The notes under the pieces are model-generated. The model ran no database searches and was not told the origin of the DNA. It saw nothing but the letters and a program-made list of their open reading frames with translations. The translations under genes were made by a program, and so were the position numbers. Shown piece after piece: positions 43,822 to 53,109 of a stretch of 61,941 nucleotides of DNA. Source of the stretch: an uncultured Methanobrevibacter sp. GTDB lineage: Archaea; Methanobacteriota; Methanobacteria; Methanobacteriales; Methanobacteriaceae. The stretch lies in assembly GCA_902774685.1 (NCBI GenBank), contig CACYJH010000017.1, positions 1 through 61,941 on the forward strand, in the 5' to 3' direction. Each line of letters starts with the position of its first letter. Position 1 is the stretch's first letter.

Positions 43822-44463
43822 TCAATCTCTACAAATTCTGATAACCTCATCAGTGCTTACAATCATGTTCAATTTCCTGTCATGCTCTTCCATTGGAACA
43901 TGCTCAACCAATTGAAATGGATGGATAGTAGTGACTAAAGGAGTGTTCTCATCAATCAGATTCTTATTAAAAAGATCTTCGATTTCCCTATCTGCAAATC
44001 CTTTTCCCTTTCCGATTCTATTTCCAATTCTGTCTACACCTACAGAACCTTCAACAAGCATGTCAATAGCTATTTCAAATGATTCATCTCCACCGAAATC
44101 AAAGAATCTGGAACAATGTTTGAAGGCGCCTTCCTTAGTTGATGCCTCTTCCTCTTTTCCATTCAATTGATTTACTTCCAAATAAAGATATCCATGTTCA
44201 AGATTAGGGCTTGCCATAAGCAGGTTCTTTTTTTCCTTCAATGCAAGATATCTCACTGGAATCTGAGCAGAATCCGGACTGCAAAAAATAGTTTCTGATT
44301 GTTTCCATTCATCTGTGCTTGCCAATAGCTCAGCTGCAATATCCTTTCCCTTAAAGTCAGGAATCTTGCCATAATCCCCATTAGGCCTAAGTGACTGCCC
44401 TTCCTTAAACAATTTATCATAAATTGATTTTCTAATGGATTCCTTTTCTTTCTTTAAAGTCAT
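43822..44463 (-). CDS. 5-formyltetrahydrofolate cyclo-ligase-like protein
   Basis: 213 residues with the family frame: an N-terminal basic helix (KKEKESIRKSIYDKL), a nucleotide-binding centre around RIGNRIGKGKGFADREIEDL (G-x-R-x-G-x-G), and the C-terminal HPFQLVEHVPMEEHD (family: ...QxxxxxPxxxxD). Bacterial enzymes convert 5-formyl-THF to methenyl-THF with ATP. Methanogens use tetrahydromethanopterin, so the archaeal substrate may differ. Stands alone. Confidence 0.8.
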   Translation of the reverse strand: MTLKKEKESIRKSIYDKLFKEGQSLRPNGDYGKIPDFKGKDIAAELLASTDEWKQSETIFCSPDSAQIPVRYLALKEKKNLLMASPNLEHGYLYLEVNQLNGKEEEASTKEGAFKHCSRFFDFGGDESFEIAIDMLVEGSVGVDRIGNRIGKGKGFADREIEDLFNKNLIDENTPLVTTIHPFQLVEHVPMEEHDRKLNMIVSTDEVIRICRD

Positions 44464-44501
44464 ATTATCAAAAAATAGAAAAATTTGATTTTAATCTTTA
44501 A

Positions 44502-44924
44502 TCATAAGAATTCCAAAGTCTTATACATCATCATAAACCCGTCCTTATCAGGATTGTCCTCTCCAAAAGCAAGGAAATTGAAGCTGAATGCATCCCTATC
44601 ATTGATTGTTGAGAGAGAATGAGTGTTTAAGATAGGTTCATGACTTGAATCCTTTGCAATGAGTTCATGAGTTTCCTTGTTTCCAATAATTGTCAAATGA
44701 GAATCCTCCACAATCAAACTGTCCTCTCTTGGAATGTCTTCAATGGCATTCTTAAGGTATTCTAAGGATAATCCTTCCTGTGGATACTTGAATACCATCA
44801 CCCTGCTGAATTTGCTGTCACAGTCAAGTACAGCAATGCAGTTTTCAATATCCCCTACATCAAGCAATTTCCAATTATTAGGATACTTAAAGCATAATTC
44901 TTCATTTTTAAATATATTAGACAT
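44502..44924 (-). CDS. PsbP/Mog1-like small protein
   Basis: 140 residues after AAGGAGTTTCACCA. It opens with NEELCFKYPNNWKLLDV, the F-x-Y-P-x-x-W pattern of PsbP/Mog1/DcrB-type alpha-beta domains, and ends with MMYKTLEFL. No signal peptide, so cytoplasmic. Two relatives lie at 45041 and 48660. In this fold family roles vary widely, and none is assigned here. Confidence 0.65.
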   Translation of the reverse strand: MSNIFKNEELCFKYPNNWKLLDVGDIENCIAVLDCDSKFSRVMVFKYPQEGLSLEYLKNAIEDIPREDSLIVEDSHLTIIGNKETHELIAKDSSHEPILNTHSLSTINDRDAFSFNFLAFGEDNPDKDGFMMMYKTLEFL

Positions 44925-45040
44925 TGGTGAAACTCCTTTAAAATAAGATAAAATTATAAAAAAATAAAGTAAAATAATAGAAAATAATAGAAAAAAGCAA
45001 TTCTATATAAATTAAGAAAAGATTTTGGTCAAAAGATTTA

Positions 45041-45526
45041 TTAGAATTCAATGGAATCCATAAGAGCTAAATAATCATTGTAAGCGTATGGTAATTCCTT
45101 AAAGTGCATCAATTCAAATACATACATGCTTCCATCATTGATCAATGCAGAGGTATAGTTTTCTAAAGTTATGCGCTTTTCATCTTCTGATAATTCTTCA
45201 ATGTTTTCTTTGACTTTTCCATCTTCTCCAATCACAGAATGGGCAATGATATTGTAAACTGGAATGCCGTTAAGGTTTAAAATTCTAGATTCAACAATAT
45301 TCCAACCTTGTTTTTTGAAATTTTCTTTAAATGATTCTTCAAGCTCAGCAACAGCATTGACTTCTCCAGCATCATTTTTATAAACTGTAATTGTAGATGG
45401 ATTGCCATCGACAACTTTTACTAAAGCCTTGATACAATTTGGAGCAACCATCTCCTTTTTTTGCTCTTTCCAATTACTTAAATATCTGAATTTAATTCCT
45501 TCTTCATCAAATTGGACTTCTTCCAT
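45041..45526 (-). CDS. PsbP/Mog1-like small protein
   Basis: 161 residues after GGTGATTCT. GIKFRYLSNWKEQKKE near the start and YVFELMHFKELPY toward the end follow the same plan as the neighbours at 44502 and 48660, with a longer middle insertion. No export signal. Function unknown. Confidence 0.65.
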   Translation of the reverse strand: MEEVQFDEEGIKFRYLSNWKEQKKEMVAPNCIKALVKVVDGNPSTITVYKNDAGEVNAVAELEESFKENFKKQGWNIVESRILNLNGIPVYNIIAHSVIGEDGKVKENIEELSEDEKRITLENYTSALINDGSMYVFELMHFKELPYAYNDYLALMDSIEF

Positions 45527-45657
45527 AGAATCACCATTGATACCCTAATAAACTATATGAATATTAAATTGTATTGAATTTTTAGATTAAATAGACTAAG
45601 GAAATTATAAAAATTTAGATAAAACTGTCTAAATTAAAATTAATAAAGCTTAATTAA

Positions 45658-46458
45658 CTATTCACCGCTTTCAAGGAAATAATCATCAGGAACCAATTCT
45701 TCCAACTGAGTATAAGCATTTTTAGAAATGTTGGCCTTATGAATTTCAGGTTCTTTAACAATGGTCAAGCCTCTGATTCTTCTTATGATACTGGTTTCCC
45801 CTAATTCCTTATTGATTTCATTGATGGTAGCAGACAATGTCTTGTTTACAACTTCATCAAGCATGTTCTTATTGGTTCTGAGAATAATCTCAATGATTTC
45901 CTTATGTTTGTCTTCTCTCTCACGGAGTCTTGACAATTCGCTTGCATCAAAACTCATTTTGGTCTTCAAGACATTCATGTCCTGCAGAAGTTCGATTCTT
46001 TCTTCATTTGACTCATTCAAGTCCTTATTCAATTGCTTGATTTCAGTATTCAAGTCATCGATGTCTCCATTCAATTTCTTGACTTCATCAATTAGGGAAT
46101 TGGATTCCTCATCAGACAATACACTGCTGTTGATGTAATTTGCCTTTTCAATCTGAGACAATTTGGTGGTGAGCTCAAGATTGATGTTTTCCAATTCTTC
46201 AACCTTTGAAAAAAGAATCTTTTCCTTGGACTTTGCTTCCTTAAGATCATATTCTAATTTAACAACTGCTTCATCATCTGGGATTACCTCTAAAGTAGAA
46301 ACTTCAATCTCAGAAGAAGCTTTCAAATCTTCATATTCCTGAGGAGTCAAAATGACAAAATCTCCCTCTTCAAGATTATGTTTTTTAACATCTTCCTTAC
46401 CAATTGTGAGACTAATATTACCTCTTGACTTATTAATTTTCCCAGTCTTGATAATCAT
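45658..46458 (-). CDS. Coiled-coil protein with AbrB-like N-terminus, probably leaderless
   Basis: 266 residues. Residues 1-45 (SRGNISLTIGKEDVKKHNLE ... GDFVILTP) resemble a swapped-hairpin AbrB/SpoVT DNA-binding domain. Residues ~65-200 are a long coiled coil (LSQIEKANYINSS, then DIDDLNTEIKQLNKDLNES-type heptads), and the end is a basic RRIRGLTIVKEP segment. It could be a DNA-binding or structural protein. There is no ribosome binding site, and the TATA box at 46481-46488 is ~26 nt from the ATG, so the mRNA probably starts at the ATG. Confidence 0.7.
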   Translation of the reverse strand: MIIKTGKINKSRGNISLTIGKEDVKKHNLEEGDFVILTPQEYEDLKASSEIEVSTLEVIPDDEAVVKLEYDLKEAKSKEKILFSKVEELENINLELTTKLSQIEKANYINSSVLSDEESNSLIDEVKKLNGDIDDLNTEIKQLNKDLNESNEERIELLQDMNVLKTKMSFDASELSRLREREDKHKEIIEIILRTNKNMLDEVVNKTLSATINEINKELGETSIIRRIRGLTIVKEPEIHKANISKNAYTQLEELVPDDYFLESGE

Positions 46459-46480
46459 ATTTAATAATATGTTTTATGTC

Positions 46481-46488
46481 TTTATAAA
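46481..46488 (-). promoter_or_regulatory. TATA box for a leaderless transcript
   Basis: TTTATAAA on the minus strand centred ~26 nt before the ATG at 46458, which is the usual TATA-to-start distance in archaea. Confidence 0.5.
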
Positions 46489-46592
46489 CCTTATTATAAA
46501 ATTATTAGAAATTATATAAAAATTAAAGCAATTTACAATAAAAAATCAAAAAATAAAAGAAAATTTGTTAAAAATAGCTGAAAATAAAAAAA

Positions 46593-46647
46593 TTTTACAT
46601 GGCATACATGAAAGAACATGAAATTTCATGCAAGAGATTCATGTAAG
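46593..46647. repeat. Cluster of CATG palindromes
   Basis: In the 46459-46772 gap, TTACATG (46595-46601) pairs with CATGTAA (46640-46646) and encloses the perfect palindrome CATGAAATTTCATG (46617-46630). It lies after the esterase gene and could be a terminator hairpin or binding site. A related palindrome lies at 60879-60894. The rest of the gap is A-rich. Confidence 0.4.
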
Positions 46648-46772
46648 AAAAACATGAAAAAATTATTATGTTTTTTATGAGAATTTTTAAAAAAAATAGC
46701 TTAAAAAAAATAGTGAAAAAATTAAAAAAAAAACAAAAAGAAAATTAGAAAAAAATTATAAAAATTTAAAAT

Positions 46773-48587
46773 TTAAAAGTCAAATGAGAAGAATCCTGAA
46801 TCACTATTCAAACATTCATTTACCCAATTGATAAAGTTTGCATTTGCAGATCCTGTTCTTTCAGCTTGAATGTGACCTTGACCCCATACTGTAGTGAAAT
46901 CAACATCATCAACATCATCACAATGCTCTAAAGCCAGTGCAAGATTAGTCTCAACGGTAAATGAAGTGTCTCCTTGCTCAATTCCAGAATTGATTCTCCA
47001 ATATTTAGCAACTTGAGATGAATCTGATCCATCATAATAATCACATATGAAATACATTGGATTATACATGTTGGAACGGTTTTCGATTGTGTTGTTGAAC
47101 TTGTCCAACCTGGTCAAGTCACTTGCATAGTCTCCAGGATAGGAAGAATCATAATCAGAATAATTAGCATATTTATTTGAATTTTCCTTCAATATTTCTG
47201 CCATAATGGTATTGAAGTGCAAGGATTCCTTATCGTCATTTCCAAATAAATCGTTTTCAGCTTGACCCCTTTCTAGATCATCAAATGCGCCTACATCCTT
47301 TGAAGGATTTTTGCAATGTTTTACAAATGCTTCAATGCTTGTAATCTTTACTGTATTGCTTGAGTTGTCATAGCTAATCCATTGCTCATCGCCATTCAAT
47401 GCATCGATATAATCCTGTGGGGTTTCATAGGTCTGTGAACTTACAACTTCAGAACTGAAATCCTCAGGCAAGTCTCCTGAAGGTGTGCCGCTTCTTGGAG
47501 CAGACCACATATCCATTCCTTCACCTGATTTCGGAGCATATGGGAATCTTGTATCATTAAGGAAATTGTTCAATGATCCTTCTATGACTGAAAGCATGTA
47601 ATCATAATATGAACCTGAAGTGTAAATTCCATTATCTGACTCTTCAAGAGTTAATTTTTTGCCATCGGGGCTTTTGAGATTTAGCTGATTGATGTATTCT
47701 GCATAAGAAATGGCCAAATCATCAGAGAGTGAACTGGTCCAGGTTCCATTTCCACGTGTACCGTCAGAACTGTATTGTCCCATAGCCCACTCATATGCTC
47801 CATCAGCAGTGTCCAATGAGGTTATAGGGCACCAAGCCATTGCACCGCATATGCTGTCTGAAAGTTTGTTTCCATTTCTGTCAACAATAGCTGCACCGAT
47901 TGATTCAAGGTATGGCACATAAAGTTCACTGTCTCCACTTGCACCTAAAATGGCACTTTGAGCACCGCCACCACTGTGACCGAATGAGAATATTCTGCTG
48001 CTGTCACCTGGAAGGGTCTCTCCATTGAATTTCAAATAGAGAACAGCTGCCTTCAAGTCAGTTACTCCCCATGGGGCTCCGCCAGAATAGTTGTTGCCAT
48101 TCTCCTTGCCTCTGCATCCTGCATCAACATATACAAAACCCGCATCTGTGAAGGCTTTGACATCATTTGCATTATATCGTGTAGGGGCACGATGTGCAGA
48201 GTATCCTGCTGTATCGATAGGCATTACAATTGGGGCATCGATTGCAGTATAATTGCCGATATTAGAATTGATCACTTTACAAGTATAAGTGCCATTGGAA
48301 TTCTTTTGAGCAGTGAAATAATCACCAGGAACATAAATTCCCATGGATTCATAAGCCTCATTTGCAGGATTTGCACAGTACACTATTCCAAGCTGATAGA
48401 ATATGTCATTCTCCTCATCATACTTCCAATTAGTCATGTCAACAGTTAATTCATTATCCAATTTAGTCACATCAACGTCATAAGTAGCCACATTGTTGAT
48501 CAATCCCACATGACTGCAGACAGACAATACAGCAAATGCTGCAAAAACAAGGATTATAAGTGAAATAAGTATATTTCTCCTTTCCAT
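46773..48587 (-). CDS. Secreted tannase-like alpha/beta hydrolase
   Basis: 604 residues from ATG 48587, GTGGTGATT before it. An N-terminal hydrophobic anchor or signal peptide (ISLIILVFAAFAVLSVC) is followed by an alpha/beta hydrolase. It has AGCRGKENGNNYSGGAPWGV, nucleophile elbow FGHSGGGAQSAILGASG, and a late VDDVDFTTVWGQGHIQAE carrying the likely Asp and His of the triad. The order and the GASG after the elbow recall subtype-B tannases/feruloyl-type esterases. A cell-surface esterase cleaving plant phenolic or sugar esters would fit a gut methanogen, but the substrate is inference. Confidence 0.75.
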   Translation of the reverse strand: MERRNILISLIILVFAAFAVLSVCSHVGLINNVATYDVDVTKLDNELTVDMTNWKYDEENDIFYQLGIVYCANPANEAYESMGIYVPGDYFTAQKNSNGTYTCKVINSNIGNYTAIDAPIVMPIDTAGYSAHRAPTRYNANDVKAFTDAGFVYVDAGCRGKENGNNYSGGAPWGVTDLKAAVLYLKFNGETLPGDSSRIFSFGHSGGGAQSAILGASGDSELYVPYLESIGAAIVDRNGNKLSDSICGAMAWCPITSLDTADGAYEWAMGQYSSDGTRGNGTWTSSLSDDLAISYAEYINQLNLKSPDGKKLTLEESDNGIYTSGSYYDYMLSVIEGSLNNFLNDTRFPYAPKSGEGMDMWSAPRSGTPSGDLPEDFSSEVVSSQTYETPQDYIDALNGDEQWISYDNSSNTVKITSIEAFVKHCKNPSKDVGAFDDLERGQAENDLFGNDDKESLHFNTIMAEILKENSNKYANYSDYDSSYPGDYASDLTRLDKFNNTIENRSNMYNPMYFICDYYDGSDSSQVAKYWRINSGIEQGDTSFTVETNLALALEHCDDVDDVDFTTVWGQGHIQAERTGSANANFINWVNECLNSDSGFFSFDF

Positions 48588-48659
48588 AATCACCACAACC
48601 TATAAAAAAATTTCTAATAATTATTCTAAATCTAAAAAGAATTAATTTACCCCAAAGAA

Positions 48660-49085
48660 TTACTCTAAAATCTCAAAAGTTCTGACTATATCCATAAATT
48701 TGGATACTATGTCACTGACTGTTCTCAGTTCAAAGATATAAACATAGCCACCTTCCAAAAAGACAACTGAAAACATTTCAAAATCAATTTCAGGAATTGA
48801 AATCTTTGAATGTATCTGAATAGCTGATCTTTTCCCTACATTAGCTATTTCAGAAGAAACGATTTGTGCACCATCATCCAATAGAATCTCTTCGATTTTC
48901 TCCTTAAATTCCCCCAAAGAAGGCATTTCTGATTGGAATGCAACCACATTCAACAAGCTTCCGTCTTCATAGCTTAAAGTAGCTATGCAATCAGGATTAT
49001 TATCCAATGGAAACTCTTCCAATTCCCATTCATCAGAATATTTGAATGATAATTTTTCATTTGAACAAGTATTTAAATCAGACAT
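48660..49085 (-). CDS. PsbP/Mog1-like small protein
   Basis: 141 residues. NEKLSFKYSDEWELEEF at the start, a middle with SEIANVGKRSAIQIHSK, and the end YVYIFELRTVSDI parallel the proteins at 44502 and 45041. ATG 49085 is preceded by a TTG in frame; the ribosome binding site is weak. Function unknown. Confidence 0.62.
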   Translation of the reverse strand: MSDLNTCSNEKLSFKYSDEWELEEFPLDNNPDCIATLSYEDGSLLNVVAFQSEMPSLGEFKEKIEEILLDDGAQIVSSEIANVGKRSAIQIHSKISIPEIDFEMFSVVFLEGGYVYIFELRTVSDIVSKFMDIVRTFEILE

Positions 49086-49329
49086 CAAAACACTCTAAAA
49101 AATTGTTATATAAAATATAATATTCTTTATACCTTTAATAATATAAATTTTATTAAATGATTTTTTATAGGATGACATCAATAAAATAAGCAAAATGAAA
49201 ATTACAAAATAAAAACAATATGCTGATTAAAATAAAAATAATTAACTAAAATCAATTTATACATAAAAATAAGAAATTATATTCGTTTAGGAATCAAATA
49301 GAAAGATTTAAATTAGAATAAAGATAAAA

Positions 49330-49493
49330 TAAGGTATGGGATTAACAATTTTAAATACCTTAAAGAATTATAAACTAAAAAATTCTTAAAACATCAATTC
49401 ACTCAAAAAACTCAATAATTAATTTCAATGATGACATTTTTTAAATAGCATAAAAACCTAAAACTCAATATTGTTAATCCCCACACCCCCCCC
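49330..49493. other. Structured gene-free stretch with a C8 run
   Basis: Part of the 550-nt gap 49086-49638. GGGATTAACAAT (49338-49349) pairs with ATTGTTAATCCC (49470-49481). Inside or beside it are AAGGTAT/ATACCTT (49331-49361) and AAGAATT/AATTCTT (49363-49387), and a run of eight C follows (49486-49493). No coding frame. It may be a structured RNA; the rest of the gap is low-complexity AT. Confidence 0.3.
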
Positions 49494-49638
49494 ATTAAAT
49501 AATTTTTAAAATACTTAGAAAAGACTAAGAGAGTATGAAACTTATTAAACAAAAAATAGAAAATAGTTAAAATTTTTAAACTAAAAAAATAGTAAAAAAT
49601 GTTTAAAAAAAATAAAAAAAGAATATAAGAGAAAATAC

Positions 49639-50286
49639 CTACCTAATACGTTTTCCCTCTTTTTCAAGCAATCCTTTTTCTTTGATCATTTCAATGAAAC
49701 GACTGTCATCAGTTACGAATTCATCATACTCTTGGACTTCTTTTTTATTGGATCTTTTCACCTTTGTGAATAAATACAAAGGCCTGCCTTTTTTGACTTT
49801 AGGAAGTTCAATCAATTCATAAAGAACCCTATTTACAATCAAGTCCTTTGAGCTTTCAATGAAACTGACTCTATTGTCAATGTCTTCAAAGCTTTCAAAA
49901 TCACCATTCAACTCTTTTTCAGCAATGATTTTAGAACCTTTTTTCCTATTGAGCGGATCAAGGAAATGCAATTGGCTTGCCTCTTTGCTTTGGTCATTGA
50001 AGAATTTTACATATTTAGGCTCATTGGCAATCACAATGCTGAAAACAGCCTTTTCAACCTCAAACTCTTCATTCTTATTCAAGTCATCATAACTTAAATG
50101 AGCCCTTTCCTGCTTAACGAATTCGCTATCCTTTCCAAGAGGAATCTTGTCTTGAAGCTTTACATCAACATCTTCATTCAAGTCCAAATCCATTAGAATA
50201 AAATAATCATATCCAATGATACGTGCAGTTTTCTTATCTTCACCATCTCTAGTGCCTATAACCAAACCGAAATTTTCATTCTTCAT
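49639..50286 (-). CDS. DUF655 RNA-binding-type protein
   Basis: 215 residues from ATG 50286, TGTGGTG before it. YFILMDLDL, LSYDDLNKNEEFEVEKAV, QLHFLDPLNRKKGSKIIAEK and FESFEDIDNRV give the DUF655 pattern: an OB-like N-terminus and a helix-hairpin-helix-like segment (usual GIGKK replaced by NRKKGSK). It is an archaeal family often placed with translation or rRNA-processing genes, and here it follows the release-factor gene by 17 nt. Nucleic-acid binding is the likely role. Confidence 0.82.
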   Translation of the reverse strand: MKNENFGLVIGTRDGEDKKTARIIGYDYFILMDLDLNEDVDVKLQDKIPLGKDSEFVKQERAHLSYDDLNKNEEFEVEKAVFSIVIANEPKYVKFFNDQSKEASQLHFLDPLNRKKGSKIIAEKELNGDFESFEDIDNRVSFIESSKDLIVNRVLYELIELPKVKKGRPLYLFTKVKRSNKKEVQEYDEFVTDDSRFIEMIKEKGLLEKEGKRIR

Positions 50287-50303
50287 GAAAACACCACACA
50301 AAA

Positions 50304-51548
50304 TTATCTTACATTGTATCTTAAGATAGCTCCGATTCCACCGAATGCCCTATATAATTGGCTTCCTTCTTCAGTTTCAGTGGAAATGATTTCAACAGAA
50401 GATCCTAAATCCTCTGCAATATTAGCCAAGTCTTCAACCAAATCTTCCTCTTTTGTGATTTTCATCTTTTCATTACATTGAGGACAAGTAAGGTCTTCCA
50501 CTTTTTGACCTTCTTTTTGAGTCACTTCAGCATGGAATCCGCAAGCTTGGCAGTCAATGGTTAATCTTTTGGATTTCAAGTCTTCACTAAGCAAGAGAAT
50601 GTCTACAGCACCCATTTCCAAATTGGTTCTGACTTCCTTTTCACCATAGGAATACAAACCATGGTCATCACGGAGCTCAGCCAAGAATCTTTGCACTAAC
50701 TTCTTCTCTTGGATAACGCCTAACTCTTCCAATGCACCAGATGCCTTGTCGATGGTTTCCCTGATACCGAATTCCCCAGTATAGGAAGTGTCTACAGTAG
50801 TGATAACCTTATCCTTAAGCTCATAATGCATATAATCTCCATTGTAGAAGTCCTCTTTGGTACCTCCAGGTCCACCAAGAACAATTCCCTTCAAGTCATC
50901 CTTGATTGGAAGGAATTCCTCATCCATGTGGGAACCAATCCTTTTCAAGAACTCATGAGCCAATTGGTCGATAACCCTATCGAACCTTCTTTGTGATTGT
51001 CCCCCTGCCTTATGCTTTCCAGGAACACCACTGGTTAAATTGGAAACTACATTGATTCTTTTACCTTTCAATGTAGCAATGGTAGCTTCATTTCTGTCAA
51101 TTACAGCTATACCATAAACCTCTTTGGAAGCAATCATATCTTCCAAGGGTTCAAGGAAAAATGTGCTGTCACAAATATAACGATAAGTTTGAATTTCTTC
51201 AGGTGGCTCAATAACTACAGTTTCCATCTTTTCAGTTCCAGGGCCGCCTTTAGGAATCATTCCTACAAACAATACAAAGCCGTTAGGCAATTCCTTATTG
51301 TCATTTGTAATCATACGGATTCTTTGCATGATTACCTCAATAGCTGATTGAACATTCTTACGGGTGGTTTTACTTTTAATGTTAGCACTTTGTCCCAATT
51401 CGTCCCTCATCTGTTTGATGATATCACTTAACTGTTTTGTTGGAGGAACATACATGGAAACAAGCTCTGTTCCCTTCCCTTTCTTTTCAGCCAATTCCTT
51501 TAATGACTTCTTAAATTCATATAATTCTTTTGAGGATACCTCACTCAT
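50304..51548 (-). CDS. prf1: Peptide chain release factor aRF1
   Basis: 414 residues. The stop-codon-reading NIKS motif is at [13 protein letters not shown] (~residues 54-66), and the peptidyl-tRNA-hydrolysing GGQ is in [12 protein letters not shown] (~180). The C-domain includes the zinc-type pair CQAC ... CPQC (~345-370). aRF1 ends translation at all three stop codons together with aIF5B/aEF1A-type GTPases. AGGTGTTATGA precedes the ATG. First gene of a unit with DUF655. Confidence 0.96.
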   Translation of the reverse strand: MSEVSSKELYEFKKSLKELAEKKGKGTELVSMYVPPTKQLSDIIKQMRDELGQSANIKSKTTRKNVQSAIEVIMQRIRMITNDNKELPNGFVLFVGMIPKGGPGTEKMETVVIEPPEEIQTYRYICDSTFFLEPLEDMIASKEVYGIAVIDRNEATIATLKGKRINVVSNLTSGVPGKHKAGGQSQRRFDRVIDQLAHEFLKRIGSHMDEEFLPIKDDLKGIVLGGPGGTKEDFYNGDYMHYELKDKVITTVDTSYTGEFGIRETIDKASGALEELGVIQEKKLVQRFLAELRDDHGLYSYGEKEVRTNLEMGAVDILLLSEDLKSKRLTIDCQACGFHAEVTQKEGQKVEDLTCPQCNEKMKITKEEDLVEDLANIAEDLGSSVEIISTETEEGSQLYRAFGGIGAILRYNVR

Positions 51549-51707
51549 TCATAACACCTAATAAGATTGATAAATAATTTTTTTAATAAATAATTAGCAT
51601 AAAAAATTAAAATAAAACATTATCATTCAAGATTATTCCAACTTTTAAAAATAAAAATTTTTTCGAAAATAGAACTTATTTCAAACCATATGAATAACCT
51701 TAAATTG

Positions 51708-51750
51708 ATATAATATATTATATATTGGTGTAAGTTACTTATATAAGTAA
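51708..51750. promoter_or_regulatory. Palindromes between divergent aRF1 and PAP2-like genes
   Basis: In the 378-nt gap 51549-51926, ATATAATATATTATAT (~51709-51724) and TTACTTATATAAGTAA (51735-51750) are perfect palindromes. The second contains a TATA-like core usable in either direction. No gene is evident in the gap; a 29-codon plus-strand frame at 51752 lacks support. Confidence 0.4.
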
Positions 51751-51926
51751 TGATGAATTTTGAAAAAATTGTGAAAAAATGGATTATAATTGAATCTGAT
51801 TTTGAAAATTTTATGAGAAATCTATCCGACATCTCTTTTTAAAAATTATTAAGAAAAAAATAATAATTAAAAAAGATAAAGAAAATAATAATAAGACTAT
51901 TTTATTACTTAAAGGAGGAGAATGAA

Positions 51927-52883
51927 TTGTTTGGCTTAAAAAACATCAATACAGAAAACAAAACTCCAGAAACAGATGAGAAGAGACTTAAGATAGCTGA
52001 TACAATCTCCATTTTTACAAATCCTCCCATAATTACAATTCCACTGTTTTTGATTATTTGTATCATTTTGGCAAGCAGCGGAACTCCTTTTACAAGCAGC
52101 TTCAGCTTTAACTGGAGCCAATTTATTGTGATGGAACTGATTTCACTGATCTTCACATCCATATTGCCTATGGCAATCATCATGCATTGGGCAAGAAAAT
52201 TGGATACAGACAAGGACATATCCAATAAGGAAGACCGTTTCATTCCACTTATCGTGGGAGTGGTATCTTACTTCATAGGATTTTTGATTGCGTTGATTCT
52301 TGGAGTTTCAAATTTCCTGATAGTTTTGATTCTATGTTATACAGTGAATACATTCATTGTAATGCTCATTACAGTCAAATGGAAAATCAGCATTCATACA
52401 ACTGGATTAACCGGACCGGTAGCTGCATTGATTATGCTTCTTGGACCAATAGGTGCTTTATTTGGACTGCTTTACCCAATCCTAATCTGGAGCAGATTCA
52501 CACTTAAGAAACATACCATGGCTCAAGCGATAGCTGGTGGAGTGTTCGGTCTCATAATGACTGTTCTTGAAGCTTATCTCTACATGAACCTCTTGAATCT
52601 TCCTGTAAGCAATCTCGTCCCATTAGGAGAATGCATATGGATCATTTTCGGAATCATCTTTGCTCCAATCCTTTTAGGCATTCTTACAATCCTAAACGAG
52701 AATGGAGTTGCTAATGGAACTACAAGAAAAATTTTCTATTCCATTGACATTTTGGCAATCTTAATATTTATGATTATTGCACCGGAATCCGCATTGATGA
52801 GTTTGGTTCTCACAACAATCGTTTCAATTCTCATCAGTTGTTTTGGTGGAGAGAATTTCAGCTGGTTTAGGGCAATAAAATAA
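51927..52883 (+). CDS. PAP2-like multi-pass membrane protein
   Basis: 318 residues from a TTG start, chosen because AAAGGAGGAG precedes it at 6 nt; a nearby ATG is out of frame and closes after five codons. About eight membrane helices. The motifs HWARKLDTDKDISNKEDRF and KISIHTTGLTGPVAAL resemble the phosphatase motifs of PAP2-family proteins (K-x6-RP replaced, SxH present as SIH). It may act on lipid phosphates. GCTTGCAAGC just after the stop may form a terminator hairpin. Confidence 0.68.
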   Translation: MFGLKNINTENKTPETDEKRLKIADTISIFTNPPIITIPLFLIICIILASSGTPFTSSFSFNWSQFIVMELISLIFTSILPMAIIMHWARKLDTDKDISNKEDRFIPLIVGVVSYFIGFLIALILGVSNFLIVLILCYTVNTFIVMLITVKWKISIHTTGLTGPVAALIMLLGPIGALFGLLYPILIWSRFTLKKHTMAQAIAGGVFGLIMTVLEAYLYMNLLNLPVSNLVPLGECIWIIFGIIFAPILLGILTILNENGVANGTTRKIFYSIDILAILIFMIIAPESALMSLVLTTIVSILISCFGGENFSWFRAIK

Positions 52884-53109
52884 GCTTGCAAGCAAAGCAA
52901 TGATACCCCCACCATCCCTATTTTTTAAATTGCAATAGTATATTTAAATATTATTAAAAAGATAAATATTATAGATAAAATGTTAATTTAGATAATGCTA
53001 ATTCTTAATTACTGATTCTTAATTATAATTACTAACTCTTAATTAACATTCATTAATTAAAGACTATAGAAGACTATAAAAGACATTTAACTAAAAAAAA
53101 GGTGAATTT

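Noticed and set aside
51623..51832. 69-codon minus-strand frame (MSDRFLIKFSKS...)
   Set aside because: Overlaps the palindromic promoter region, low-complexity composition, no ribosome binding site.
51752..51841. 29-codon plus-strand frame (MNFEKIVKKWII...)
   Set aside because: It starts almost at the predicted transcription start with no ribosome binding site and looks like chance coding in AT-rich DNA.
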